DNA from: Helianthus annuus
Lineage: Eukaryota > Streptophyta > Magnoliopsida > Asterales > Asteraceae
DNA length: 64,000 bases
Reading direction: 5' to 3'
Assembly: GCF_002127325.2 (NCBI RefSeq)
Contig: NC_035435.2
Span: forward strand, 15,726,002-15,790,001
The notes under the pieces are model-generated. The model had not been told where the DNA came from. It worked only from the letters and a program-made list of their open reading frames with translations, and did not search any database. A program made the translations under genes and the position numbers. This document shows, piece after piece, positions 41,660-53,924 of the stretch. Position 1 is the stretch's first letter; each line of letters opens with the position of its first letter.

Positions 41660-44600
41660 TGTCACACCCTGGCTTTGCGGAAGCGTGGTTAATTTGGTGT
41701 GACTTCTTAATACCATAGCTTAATCATAACAAAGCTATATGAATTAAAACATGCAAGATCATCCATTAAAATAAGAATACCATAACATTGTCTTATCGGG
41801 ATAACACCCTAACAACCATAAACTTGTTCAAACATTACAAACTCAAACATAACATAGACATGATTCGAGGACTGTGACTTGTCAAGGAAAGAGTCACATT
41901 CCCCAAACCCTGGATGACCTCGGTGACTAATGCAGCGGAAAACATGCCATACCGTGCCAGATCTTTAATTCCCTGAAATACATGTAAGTTGAAAAATCAA
42001 CAATAATGTTGAGCGAGTTCATGCGAAAGTGAGTAAACAAACCTTTACATTTATCAAAAATTCTGGTATGTAGCAAATAAGGAAAATGAGATCACCAATG
42101 GTTTGCAAGGCCATTGATATGTGTGAAATGCAAGTAGGAAGGCTCAAACCTAGCAAATTTATGCGTCGGGAACAAAGTCATCCCAAGGTCCGTTATGCTG
42201 GACCTGGGACTGGGCTCGCTACACCCAAATAGATCTACCGCTCCTGCCCCTCGGTCCTACCCTGAGGATTAATGACCTCAAGTTTCCGCCTACCCATTCA
42301 CATGATCTAAAAGTAACAAACCTCCTTACGCTAACCATACCATGTATAAAGTATTCATAATCAATGTAACATGTATTTCACCCCCGCAGTTTAGAAAACT
42401 GAAAACAGTTAAGAGAAAAGGGGGACATGAACTCACAGTCAGTGCGTCGCTATACCAAGTACTCCGAATGTCAGGCAGCTGTGCAACGACCTACATGTGC
42501 TAATTCTATTAGACGGATGGCCGTGCCTTAGCTTTATAGTTTAAGTTTTGGGAAACAGTTAGACAACCGTTCCTTGTATATACTTGGTAATTAATTTCCT
42601 TCCCAAGGATGGGGGATTTAATACATGTGTATTTGTATCATCTCATTAAGTCCCACTTAATATATTTTTACTTCTCATTCCAAAATATAAATATTTTTCT
42701 CAAAAATATTATATTTTCTCTTCACTTAATACTTTCCAAAATAATACGTTGACAAAATACGCGTTCATGAGTATTTCCGTATAAAGCGTAAGTTACGTTT
42801 TAACGATTAAGTGGTAATAATAATTACCGGTGTAACTTATATGTTCGTCGTGTAAGCGTTTGTATTATTTTGGGTTTGTCAACGTTTGTAAATATTATTT
42901 TTACTCTAAAAATAATATTTATATATTTTCACAAAATAATCATAAACAGTGTGGTGAAAAATATATTTATCGAATAAATATTTATCACGTTTAGTTTTTG
43001 TGAAAATCCCACCTCCGATTATTTAATAAATAAAGTCATGGCGAAATATATTTTGAAAACATCTCAAAAATAGTTTAACACTTGTAAATAATTCTAAGTG
43101 TTAGATTTTAGAAAAATTTCGCCAGAGTTTCCCCTGTAACTGGAGGTGGCCACGCTTTCAAGCGTATCATTTTCTTTTACAAAATCACTTCAACAATTTC
43201 TTGATTCAATCAAACAATTTCCGACACATCAAACTAGTCGACTAGTATGTAAATCGCATTATTACATGAACTTGTAGTTTTTCCGAAAACTATAGTGTAG
43301 ATCTCCTTATATTTGGTGGATCTTTGCATAAAATAGTTTAATCTTGTAAAAACCCCGTTTTTAGAATAAATCATTCTTTACAACTTCCCGTCATCTTTCT
43401 CAAAGATTGTTATTTTGTCGAAACTTCTTATTTCACAAGTGTTTATACACTTGTGGTTTGTAAAATCATATTCATTAGTTTGTCATCCGACTTTTTATAA
43501 AACATGATTTTCTCGACACTTGGTCCTTTGAAAATACCACTTGCACATACGTAGATCCGCTAGTTTTAAACACCATTTTACTAGTAAAAATACTTTTACA
43601 CAAGTTCATGTTTCTCGTGTGGTAGAGTTTCACCTTTTAACCCTCGTACCGATAGAAACAAGCTTATGTCAAGATCTATGATCTTAACAAAGTCGGGTTA
43701 AACGATGATCCGAGCCACCACAACGTAGATCGGGCCTCAATATTCACCATATTCAAACACTACAACTTTTACACAACTTATGATCTTTTAACCAACAATA
43801 CTTGCATTTTTAGTAAACTTTAAAGATTCAAAATGCATGTTTCCGACTTTTAACCGTTATAATTCTTATTAACCACCTTAGATATGTCCGAGAATGAGAT
43901 TTAAGCATTATACCTCTAGCTCGGGGCTAGGGAAGAATCTAGGCGAAAACGATGTGGATAAAAGCTAAGTAACGAGGTCCTTCCACTTCCGTTTGCTCCG
44001 AGGCTCCTAATACGTGACTTGGAATGGATGAACAAGAATCGAAAAATGGATCGATATGAGGGTGTGGGTTCGGCCGAGAGCCAAGGGAGAGAGGAGAGAA
44101 GAGTGTGTTGGTGATTATGGTGAGTTATGATCTTATGTGTTAAGGCAAGGTATTTATAGACAAAATTAAGTTCTTGATCCAATGGTTAGTATGTCTTCTA
44201 GATATTAGACATAAACCATTAAAATAATCAAAGGTGTACTCTTCTTGGTCACATTGTGACCGATCGGCCAAGGGGGGGGGTCATTCGGTTTGATTTCAAT
44301 TATATAGTTAGTGACTAGTTACTTTAAACCAAGTTAGATAGGGGCTAACTCGGTTAGTGGTGTGATGCGTTATAATGCGAGTGTTAGGGTAATCAGGGAC
44401 CCTAACTGGCTCAGAAAAAGACTAACAATATTTTTGGCAATATTTTTATGTTCCGGGTATAGTCCGGTTGTTCGGTTGGATAGTAATCCGTTAAAGTGCT
44501 TAAGTAATCTTTTAAGCGTCGTAAATGATATTTTTAGTGACACAATTTATTTCCAAAAGTGTCAGGAATATTTCCTCATGTTTTGGCACTTTATTAGTTA

Positions 44601-45031
44601 GCTAGAAGCTGGTATGTTAATAAAAGTGCTGTGTTTTGTGCTTAGAGTACGTTTTAGGCACATCCAATCATTATATCTTATTCCTAGAGACGCAGTTCTA
44701 CAACCGTTGTATCCCTACACACACTATGGGTGTAGTAAAATATTTCTGGCTCATACAGGCCCTTAGAGGCAGTGTCTGCCTGATGCTGGCTTTATCAGCA
44801 TGTTCAATAGATTATCCGTTCAAATGCTACTGTGCTTTTGTGCATCATGTTTGTCACTAGAGTTCAGTAAGTAAATAATGTAGTGACGGAAATCAAGGTA
44901 TGATGCAGATATGTACAAGTATCAACAGTCAAGTAGCAGTTCATCAGTATTTTCAGTTAAGGACAGTAATTAAGCAATAATTAATAGTTAATTAAGTCGT
45001 ACGGATACCTGGTTTAGTGAGGGTTGTCACA
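41660..45031 (-). repeat. G4 5' LTR
   Basis: It is the partner of 30973-34352 with the same ends. The promoter would act on the minus strand. No clear TATA box was singled out. Confidence 0.95.
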
Positions 45032-45036
45032 AAGCC

Positions 45037-45955
45037 GTCGCCACCACACCTCTTTTTCTTTGACCTTCGGCGACGGGGTGGGACCCGTCGGCGACGGGTT
45101 CGCATATGGGCCCCGCGTCAGGTTCGTTTAAATGCAATAAAATCGAACCAAAACCCTTAACACTCGATTCAACCCATATCTAACCCAAAATTCGAGCCAA
45201 GGGTCACATATCTGATTCCTAACCATCCCAACCCTCTGAATCCTCATAACCATACGTTTCCTTATCACCTCTCCCCTTCATCTTCTTCACAAATTCTCCA
45301 CAACCCTAAAACCTTCAAGCTTCCATAACTTTCTCAATTCTCCATCAATCCAACTGATTTTTGAGTCCATCTTGGGTAATTTTTCAAGAGGAACAAAACC
45401 CCCAACACGGTTTTCATCAATTCTTGCTATTTTGCAAGATTTCTGGGCGTGTTACTTAGGGTTTTTGAACGGGTGTTCATCAAGTTGCTTATTTGCCATC
45501 TTTTCTTAGTTCTTCTTGTTTAACAACAACAAAGGTATGGATTCTTCTTAAATTTATGCTTGATTATCATATGTTAGTGTTTTTCTTTCGGAATTTTAAA
45601 CTTTTTGGTTTAAGAGTAGGTTGTTTAGACAATGTATGTTGTGCTAGCATGATTTTGAGTAATATTAGTTGTTTTGAATGGGTTTGAGTATGTCATAACC
45701 ATAGTGAAGTGATTACACTGTTATGAACATGATTGAACATGAAGGTGATGTTGACTTTTGTTGAAATTATAAGAGATTGTAAGATTAACAAGAAAATTAA
45801 TAAGTTTGTGATAAAGTGAGCGACTTTGGAAGTTTTAAGAGGCGATTTTACATTCACTTGTTAATTTAAATGTCAACATCATACCTCATGTTCAAAGTTT
45901 GGGAGTTAATGAAGGTTGAATTTATATTGATGTTTGCTTGTTTGTAATTGTATTT
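45037..45955 (+). other. G2 region ahead of the extra ORF: GC palindromes and leader-like sequence
   Basis: Two more CCCGTCGGCGACGGG-like sites (45065-45098) continue the box cut by G4. They are followed by a CT- and CCA-rich leader-like stretch and a possible splice donor AACAAAG/GTATGG near 45535. This order resembles the LTR (GC box, then C-rich leader) and could drive the downstream ORF. That is inference. Confidence 0.55.
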
Positions 45956-47854
45956 ATGGCGGGAGGAAAGAGACAAAAGACTACAGGCCAAGCTTCATCA
46001 TCCGGGGTTGGTTCTTCTTCCGTACCGAAGAAATGGGAGCAACTAAGCTCCGTAGAGGAGAATGATGCAAGATTATATAGACAAGATTGGGAGTGGGCGA
46101 AGTTCAGGGATAGCCAAAGTGCTAAAATTTGGGATGACGAGAAGAACAAACCGTTGTCCCATTATCAAGATAGGAAGTTAGAGGCTAAGTTGTGGAAGTG
46201 GAAGATGGTGAACGGGGTGAATACTTCAGTTCCAACAAGGGTAATCTGTGAAAGGGTGGTGAACGTAGAAGAATTTCGTCACATCGGGATTGTGCAGATG
46301 TTTGAGCGTTTAGGATGGGAAAGCGTTCTTGATTGGTGCGATGATAATACCTCCAGGATTTACTTATCGGAGGTATGTGAATGGTTATCTACCTTGAAGC
46401 TCGTGAACAAGAATGAATCTCCTTCACAGTGGAAGTTGGTGGGGAAGACTACTCGAGGGAGCATGACAATGTCTTTCGAGACCATGAATCGTATTGCTCG
46501 TTTCGACTCTTTGGGAGTACAAGCATATGATTACCCATCCATCGAGCATTTTTTGGATAATCATTTGAACATCAACAATGCGGAGCAACTGATAGATATT
46601 ATCTTACTGACCCACCAAGGAGGAGAAATGAAACGAAAGCAAATGTCGCTTAAGGGAAAGATTCTTCAAGGGATCTCGGTTGAGAACATCTTGGCAAGGT
46701 TTGGTGATCGTGGAGGAGTGAGAGTGAGTGACTGTAGGGTGGTGCACGCCTTACTGTATGGGACCCCAACACTGTCGTGGAGACATATAGTGATGATGAA
46801 CACATGGGCTACCAGGGAGTCGTCCCAGAGGCGTTTTATTCCGTATACACGCCTCATTAGCGCCATGATTGTGCAACAAAATTGTTTACCCCCGGAATCA
46901 CTATGGGTTTCTAAGCCGGTGGAGGAGTTTAATTTGGGGTACATGCGGAAGAAATGGAAGATCGAAGTCAAGTTCTCGGGAAACAAGTACGTTGTGACCG
47001 ATGATTTGGGGAACAAGTATGAGATCCGTACTGCTGGAGCACCACCCATAGCGGAAGAAGATGAGGAAATGGGGGAAGAAGAGGAGGAAGTTGAACCCTC
47101 CGGTACACAAAGACCACGGCAACGATATATGCGGCCACATAGGGAAATTAACGCAGAGGTGGCAGGTTTTGTGACTAGAAGACGGGTGCCTTCCTATAAA
47201 AATTTTGATCGGGGGCAGCAGGAGATATATGACAATGTCTCCGCATGCATAGGTGAAGGACGGGAATACAGTCAAAGAAGAGAAGCTTGGGAAGGGTCGC
47301 ATGGATCCGCAATGCAAGAATATTGGGCAGCTCAAGAAGCCCAGAGGGAAAGAATGAACAAGTTTATGGAAGAACAAGAACTGTTTCAAGCGATGCAAAG
47401 ATCACACATGGAACAGTTGGCAAAAATGCAGGAGGATGAGGCTGCCTGAAGACGGGCATGGGAAGAAGCAGCGCCAGCACGTCAACAAGAAGAAACAGAA
47501 TTGAAACGACGCCGTTGGAGTGCTTTGTACGTCTCTCAACAAATGGCGATTAATAACGCCAAAGTGCTGCATGATCAGGAGCGGCACCAAAGAGACTACC
47601 AAGCCGGCCTCCCATACGCCGAGCACTCGGGGTGGACAAACTACCCCGATCTTCCCTACCCGCAAGGCCCATCTGACCTGACTCCACATTGGCCCGAAGC
47701 AGTAGGGTCTAGCTTCATTCCGATCCCGTACCAACCGCCACCTCAAGGGGAGCAAAGCCCCCTAGATAACTATAGGGAGATGTTTGAAGCCCTCACTGGT
47801 TATCCATACCAACCCAACCCACCAATGGATCCAAACGAGCGATATCAGCGGTAG
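45956..47854 (+). pseudogene. G2 extra ORF (Athila aORF / putative plant transposon protein type)
   Basis: From the ATG of MAGGKRQKTTGQASSS the frame runs to a TGA at 47447-47449. It resumes in the same frame to 47854, giving about 630 residues with one stop. The segment DCRVVHALLYGTPTLSWRH, followed by IPYTRLISAMI, resembles the domain called ATHILA ORF-1 or putative plant transposon protein, found downstream of integrase in Athila elements. An acidic stretch (EEDEEMGEEEEEVE) lies near residue 375, then Gln/Glu-rich helices and a Pro-rich tail. No signal peptide or clear membrane helix is seen, so an envelope role is not supported. The stop may be CGA changed to TGA. Confidence 0.75.
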
Positions 47855-49713
47855 AGGTATGGTATGTTTTATGTTGTTGTTGTTGTTGTTGTATATTTTG
47901 TTCCGTTATTTCTTTTTGTTTTTATTTAATTTATGTCTAGTTAAATGAACTTTGTGGGTGTGTTCCCTATATAACCCTCACGAGACCTCTCGTCCTCCCA
48001 AGCTATTGGGGGGTTTAAAAGGGCTTGTTGCATAAGCTAAATGCAACCGTGATTCCTACGAAAGTGAGTTAGGGTTGTTGTTGTTGTAAAATATTTTCCA
48101 CATAAAATCAAAGTAAAATAATGCATGACTTGGTAATACGTTCATAAAAAGGGTAGAACTAAGTAACTAACAAATTTTGATGGTTGTGAGAAGCATGTTT
48201 CTACACAAGGATTAGAATTTGTAGGTATAACGGGTTCGCGGGACAACCGTTTTTTATGAAGAGACGAAGGATATGAGCATCAAGCGATAAAAATCAGGTG
48301 CATGTGTTTCTTTTTACTTTGATTGGTAGTTAGAATAAGTGGATTGTAATGTGTATTTTAATTTCCGGGGTGAAAATTTGGGAAGGTTAGTCGTGTCACA
48401 TCCCTTGTGCATTTCTAAAACTCTAGTTCTTACACATTGAGGACAATATGTACTTCAAGTGTGGGGATGGGGGAGTAATAAAATTTTTTTTCGATTTTGA
48501 CCCGTTCATTTAAACACTACACATTGAGGACAATGTTTACCTCAAGTGTGGGGATGGGGGAAAATTTCAAAAATTTTTCAAAAATGTCTTGTTTTCAAAG
48601 CAATCTCAAAAACACAAGTAACCAAGTCAACGAGGGATGTCACAACCCATTTGGTCTTTTTGTCATGGTCAAGTTCAAATTAATAAGCATAACGGGTATT
48701 TAGCGGGTGGTTATTTGGGAATAATTCGCCTAAGGATCTAGTAATTTATGCATATCACATATCATACCCTTATACGTGAGGTTTGAGCCACTTATATATC
48801 ATAGATTCACATTTACATGTTTCTTTGTTTGAGTGGGCCATTAGTCGCGTATTGTAGAACTTGCAACTTTTGATACGTTTGAGACTATAGACCAAATACA
48901 AGCACGAGAATGATTAAGGCATTAGGTAAACCTTTTTCTCTTAAAACCATTTTTCTATCCTTACCCAAACAAACTCCTTAGTTGCCCATTTTGAGCCTAA
49001 ACCTTTCGTTTGATCACCCTATAGCCCATAAAACTTAAACCTTTTCTTTTTAAACCCGTGTGATGAAAATTCAATTATAGGAGCTTAAGTTTGTATAGTG
49101 GTTATGATTCATAAAAAAAAAAGAAAGAAAGAAAAATGTTGCGAAAAAGATTGAAAAAGCTTTGAGAAAAGCACAAAAAGAAGTGTTAGTAGTTGTCGAA
49201 TAAAAGGGTGAAAGATTATTGCCCATAGTTGATGTTTATATTTAGTTTTGTTTAATTTAGTGGTTTGTAATAAATATCGAATTTTCATCGCCATAGCCAC
49301 TTTAAAATGTCCTATTCCCTACCCTTAGCCTAGCCCCGTTACAACCCTTCAAAGACCTTTTGACTTGTGCTTAGTATTTGCGTTCGGTGGTGGAGAATGA
49401 TTAAGTTGCAAGCCTATGCGGGTACGTGTTCTAATCGGTTTTGAGCGATTAATTGTTGAAGAGCTAATACATTATACATATTAGCCAAATTTTAAGCCGA
49501 GTGGATAGAACATTGTGAGGGATATGCATGATTTGTTAGTTTTACGGGCGGGTTAATCTTGGATAACCATCATTATAAGTGATTATTCACTCTACCGGTA
49601 AATATGTGGAGATGGTAACGAATTTGAACTTTTGTATGACAATAGACCTTAACCTTTGTCTCGGGAATGGGATTTGTGTTCGTTGTTCGACCCACGTGAA
49701 AGTGAAAAACAGA
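47855..49713 (+). other. G2 3' untranslated region
   Basis: It starts with a (TTG)n run at 47871-47892 and has no supported gene. It contains two hairpin-plus-PPT-like modules (48434-48475, 48521-48558). A 63-codon minus frame near 49109 is low complexity. Confidence 0.7.
48434..48558 (+). promoter_or_regulatory. Two internal hairpin and PPT-like modules of G2
   Basis: ACATTG-AGGA-CAATAT (48434-48449) and the perfect ACATTG-AGGA-CAATGT (48521-48536) are each followed after 6-9 bases by AAGTGTGGGGATGGGGG. G3 has ACATTG-GGGA-CAATGT at 57574-57589 with AAGTGTGGGGATATGG after it. The AAGTGTGGGGATG core is also the final polypurine tract of both elements. Confidence 0.7.
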
Positions 49714-49750
49714 TTTGCTTGAGGGCAAGCAAAAGACAAGTGTGGGGATG
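49714..49750 (+). promoter_or_regulatory. G2 pre-PPT hairpin and polypurine tract
   Basis: The arms TTTGCTTG and CAAGCAAA pair perfectly around AGGG (49714-49733). Seventeen bases follow, ending AAGTGTGGGGATG, then the 3' LTR. Confidence 0.8.
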
Positions 49751-51140
49751 TGATGCGTGGTTGTAAACCGGTGCTTGTTATTGTTTAACTTAACGTTTTT
49801 ACGTAAGTTTTAGTTTCGAATAGCCTACTTTTAATCAAGAATGTGTTTTGCAGATCTGATGGAGTTTAAGGAGCTTTTCGGGAGCTTTACGGGTCACCGG
49901 GTCGAAAACCGGAGCACCGGGATGCGTTACGAATCAACCGGGAGTTCAAGAAGCAAAAATTGGGGAAACGGAGTTGGAAAGGCCGTCGGCGACGGGGGTA
50001 TACCCGTCCCGGACGGGCCTTAGAAAGCCCCGTAGGCCAAAACACTCGTATCCAGTCATTTAAGCCGTCGGGACCAGTTGTGTTTTTGGGGACCCGTCGG
50101 CGACGGGGTCAGACCCGTCGGCGACGGGTAGTGGATTTTCAATACGCGAATTTTGTTACTTTGAAGGCTAGGATCGATTTTGGGGGATGCTCATTGATGG
50201 AAGACGGGAGTTACAAAAAGATTTGAGTTTGAAAACTTCATCTTGGAGCCTTATTCACCAACCATTCCATCTTGAATTCCATCTATCATCACTATCATTG
50301 GAGATCATCAAGAATCATCATCACAATCTACACAATCAATCATTCCACAAACCCTAATCCTTCCACCATCATCATTCATCACCAACCTTCATCATTCACC
50401 AATCATCCAATTAAGCTTCAAGATGACTCCATCCGCATTCCAAACATCCGGTGATCAAGTTGCATCAACCATGAGCGGCTAATCATCTCGGTTTCACCCC
50501 GGTGTAGGTAGTTGTTAATTCTAGGGTTTCGAATTGTTCTTGTTTTAACTTAGTGACAATTTGTATTTGGTTTTTGAAACTCTTGACAATAGTATTACAT
50601 TTGTTACGAATTCGTGAATTGTCGAGCGATGTTAAAAGTTATGACTTTGCGAAACGGTGATATGTAAGTGTACATTGTCATTGTTAGGATTTACTTGTGT
50701 TGATTACAAAGTGTCTTTTTGTCCGTTCTTCGGGGCGTTGATAGTTAGTAGCACCTAAGTCACGGTACACTAAATCCGTTAATCAAATGCATTTGAGTTG
50801 AGACTAGAACTTGTAGAAATCCTAGGTTAATAATTACCGAAACCGGGTGTGATTCCTTTTTATTATTATTGTTCTAGTATCCAAAATTCTTGCAATCGTT
50901 AAGTAGTAGTTGTTAATTAAGTAATTTAATTTCAGTAATCCAATTTCACATCTTTCTACTAAACAAAAATACAAAAATATCTGGCAAGCTTCATAATTGT
51001 GACAAGTCTTTATAATTCAGTCAATTCCATACACAAACCACATACTCTTCGTGGTTCGACCCCTTGCTACCACTAGCTATTTGTTAAGGGTAATTAGGGC
51101 ATATAAATATTATCTTTGACCGGATGCGACACTCCGATCA
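49751..51140 (+). repeat. G2 3' LTR
   Basis: It is the partner of 22637-24016. It has an extra AGCTTTACGGG-type insertion near 49882 and about ten substitutions. Confidence 0.95.
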
Positions 51141-51145
51141 GCGTC

Positions 51146-51983
51146 ACCGCTAACAAAGCTAACCCAAAAGAAAGCAAGGTTTATTTGGGGAATCGATCAA
51201 GAAAAAGCGTTTCAAACGCTAAAAGAAAAGCTAACTCGAGCTCCGGTACTGACATTGCCGGACGGAGTCGAAGACATGGTGGTTTATTCGGATGCTTCAC
51301 TATTGGGACTCGGCTGTGTGCTGATGCAACGGGGCAAGGTAATAGCCTATGCCTCAAGACAATTGAAGATACACGAGAAGAAATATCCCACGCACGATCT
51401 TGAGTTGGCTGCGGTGGTATTTGCCTTAAAAATATGGAGGCATTACTTGTATGGGGTAAAGTGCACCATATTTACCGACCACAAGAGCTTGAAATACTTC
51501 TTCGATCAAAAGGAGTTAAATATGCGACAAAGGCGATGGCTAGAAACGGTGAAAGACTACGATTGTGAAATACATTATCACCCCGGAAAGGCTAATGTGG
51601 TGGCGGATGCTCTAAGCAGAAAAGCAGACTATGTCCCAATACGAGTAAGATCGATGCAACTCGTAGTGACCTCAGGTATACTTGAACGTATCCGAGAGGC
51701 GCAATTCGAAGCAGTAAAAGAAGAAAATTGGAAGAAAGAAAGAATAATCGGTCAATTGAAAGATCTGTCGGATGGGAATCACGGGTTGAAGACTCGATCC
51801 GGAAGGATATGGGTTCCACATACTTGTGGAGTGAAGGCACTCCTGCTTGATGAAGCTCATAAATCCCGTTATTCAATCCATCCGGGCGCGAACAAGATGT
51901 ACAATGATTTGAAACAAAATTATTGGTGGCCCGGAATGAAGAGGGATGTGGCGAAGTATGTGGAAAAATGCTTGACATGTTAG
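51146..51983 (+). pseudogene. G1 RT end, RNase H and integrase zinc domain
   Basis: After one TSD copy the G1 frame resumes as [15 protein letters not shown]. RNase H follows with [41 protein letters not shown] and VVADALSRK. The integrase zinc domain has [15 protein letters not shown] and YVEKCLTC. A stop then falls at 51981-51983. The text [14 protein letters not shown] comes directly after CLTC, so about 40-60 bases that normally link the zinc domain to the core are deleted and the frame is shifted. Confidence 0.92.
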
Positions 51984-52538
51984 ATATTCCGGTTTGGAAA
52001 TGGGAACATATAACAATGGACCTACTGACCAAGTTGCCTAAAACGAATCGCGGTTTTGATGCCATATGGGTAGTAGTGGATAGATTGACGAAAAGTGCTC
52101 ACTTCATTCCGATTCGTGAGACTTATACGTCAGAAAAGATGTCAGAAGTTTATACCAACGAAATCGTAGCACGTCATGGGGTGCCGGTGTCCATCGTGTC
52201 TGATAGGGATACCCGGTTTACTTCGAATTTCTGGCGAGATTTCCAAGAGCAAATGGGGACCAAATTGTTCTTTAGCACTGCGTACCATCCTCAAACGGAT
52301 GGACAAAGTGAAAGAACGATACAAACATTGGGGGACATGCTACGGGCGTGTATAATCGACTTTGGAGGCAGTTGGGATGTTCACCTACCGTTAGTTGAGT
52401 TTTCGTATAACAACAGTTACCAATCTAGTATCGAGATGGCACCATACGAAATGCTTTACGGAAGGAAGTGTCGAACCCCGGTATGTTGGGGTGAAGTGGG
52501 TCCACGAGAACTCGCCCACCAAGATATAGTACGAGCCA
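51984..52538 (+). pseudogene. G1 integrase core
   Basis: The core reads [44 protein letters not shown] and [14 protein letters not shown], holding the D, D and E of the catalytic triad. [12 protein letters not shown] and YGRKCRTPVCW follow. The frame is out of phase with the preceding zinc domain because of the deletion near 51980. It is cut at 52538 by G3 inside QDIVRA and resumes at 60085. Confidence 0.92.
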
Positions 52539-52767
52539 TGATGTGAGGGTGTTTAATCGTGTTTTAAAGTGTTTAATTATGAGGCTTTATATGATTTTGT
52601 GTATGGAAACGGTTTACTTTGGGTTGATTTTGATTTACAGGTACTCGGAGCATAACGGATGGCTTTTGGAGCTTGACGGAAGGTTTTCGGGAAGCATTAT
52701 GGAGTATTGGAAGCATACACACAAGTTGGAAGGCCAAAATATGAAAAACGGGAAGTTCGGTAGCAAT

Positions 52768-52856
52768 CGGCGCCACTAGGTGCTGATTTCAGCGCACCAC
52801 AGAAGGAAAATACCATTTGGCGCACTAGGTGCTGATTTCAGCGCACTGGGCGCTGA
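52768..52856 (+). promoter_or_regulatory. Direct and inverted repeats in the G3 LTR
   Basis: GGCGC(C)ACTAGGTGCTGATTTCAGCGCAC occurs in two direct copies, at 52769-52797 and 52819-52846. Each is internally dyadic (GCTGA-TT-TCAGC), and a third partial GGGCGCTGA follows. The 3' LTR has the same at 59115-59203. A regulatory role is inference. Confidence 0.6.
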
Positions 52857-53039
52857 ACCCAGACCTGACTTGCGAATTTCTTGTTTTTCCACCATATTTA
52901 AGCACAAACATTCCCCAAACGAAATTATCATTAACCCTAGCCGTTTTCCACTTCCCAAGGACGAATTTTGGAGTTCCAAACCTCAATCCAATCATCAATC
53001 ATGCAATTCCTCATCAAGATTGAAGATCAAATCAAGAAC

Positions 53040-53051
53040 ATGAGCGGCTAA
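53040..53051 (+). promoter_or_regulatory. Four-codon uORF in the G3 LTR leader
   Basis: ATGAGCGGCTAA has A at -3. It is identical to the G2 uORF although the surrounding LTR sequences are unrelated at most positions. The 3' LTR copy is at 59387-59398. Confidence 0.55.
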
Positions 53052-53735
53052 ACCACCCGTGATCATCTCCGGGACTAGGGTTTGTGTTAGGAACCGGGTT
53101 AACTTAGTTTTACAAACTTTTGGATTGAGATTTGACTAATCATTCGGTTAGTTTATCTTTATTGTTTATTTGTTTTTGATTAAACATTGTTGGATTATCA
53201 TTTGCATACTTGTTCATCAGTTATTTGGTTTTGTCATCAACAATTGGGATTAAATTCTAAGTTGTCATTGTCTTCAACCTTTAACCATTGAACTTGTTCA
53301 TGTTTATGAAATCTAGGATTGGTAATTATCTAGGTTACTATTCAGTTGCATCAATCTTTCGGTTTCGATCGTGGATCATTGCAATCAAATATATTATCTG
53401 TTAATTATTTATCAAAACAAGTAGTTAGCAAATCATGTCTATGTGATTTCCAATTGGTAGTAATTAGGTTACCCGTGTTTCTACACAACCTGAAAACCCG
53501 GAGATTGGTCCCTCTTCTCACAACTGTTTACAAGTTTAATTTATTTTTGTTTTCACAATCATTCTCAAAACAACAAAAAGCAATTAGTTAGAAATAGATG
53601 ATAATTGAAACAACAAACTTTTACACTTTCCACTGATTCCCCGTGGATTCGACACCCTACTTGCCCTTTACTAGTAAAAGGTGAATAGGACACTTTTAAC
53701 TTTATTTTTGACCGACCTTACGACATCGATCAAAA

Positions 53736-53753
53736 TGGCGCCGTTGCCGGGGA
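53736..53753 (+). other. G3 primer binding site (tRNA-Asp type)
   Basis: TGGCGCCGTTGCCGGGGA lies three bases after the 5' LTR. Confidence 0.9.
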
Positions 53754-53924
53754 ATCGGTGCGCTTAGTGTTAGTTAGTTGTTTTTATTAAAAAATTCAAA
53801 AAACCTAAAAAATTAGAAAAACCTAAAAATCCAAAAATATTTCCTTTTGTTTGTCTTTTATTTGTTGCGTTCCATATTACGCTTGGTTTCTTGTTTGTCT
53901 GTGTGCAGGTGATTCTCCAGTTGC

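Larger units (their letters stand above)
30973..45031 (-). mobile_element. G4: Tekay/Del-like chromovirus with 3.4-kb LTRs and a 5' extra ORF
   Basis: The LTRs 30973-34352 (3' LTR) and 41660-45031 (5' LTR) read TGTCACACCCTGG...GTTGTCACA on the plus strand. They are flanked by perfect AAGCC duplications (30968-30972 and 45032-45036). In element orientation the order is 5' LTR, PBS, repeat-rich leader, an acidic proline-rich ORF, spacer with 30-bp repeats, gag-protease, RT-RNase H-integrase-chromodomain, polypurine tract and 3' LTR. About 16 LTR differences by eye plus poly-G length variation mark it as recent. An in-frame stop separates gag-protease from RT, and the extra ORF has a frameshift. 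Confidence 0.95.
22637..51140 (+). mobile_element. G2: Athila-like Ty3/Gypsy element with extra ORF, split by G4
   Basis: LTRs of 1380 bp (22637-24016) and 1390 bp (49751-51140) are flanked by perfect GCGTC duplications (22632-22636 and 51141-51145). Without G4 the element is about 14.4 kb. The order is PBS for tRNA-Asp, gag, protease with DLGA, RT, RNase H, integrase, a GC-palindrome region, an extra ORF, then a long 3' region and polypurine tract. This is the Athila layout. Frameshifts in gag and integrase and two in-frame stops make it defective. The LTRs differ by one 10-11 bp indel and roughly ten substitutions by eye. Confidence 0.94.
52539..53732 (+). repeat. G3 5' LTR
   Basis: It begins TGATGTGAGGGTGTTTAATC and ends GACATCGATCA. 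A TATA-like CATATTTAAG lies near 52893. It contains the repeats at 52768-52856 and the uORF at 53040. Confidence 0.95.
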
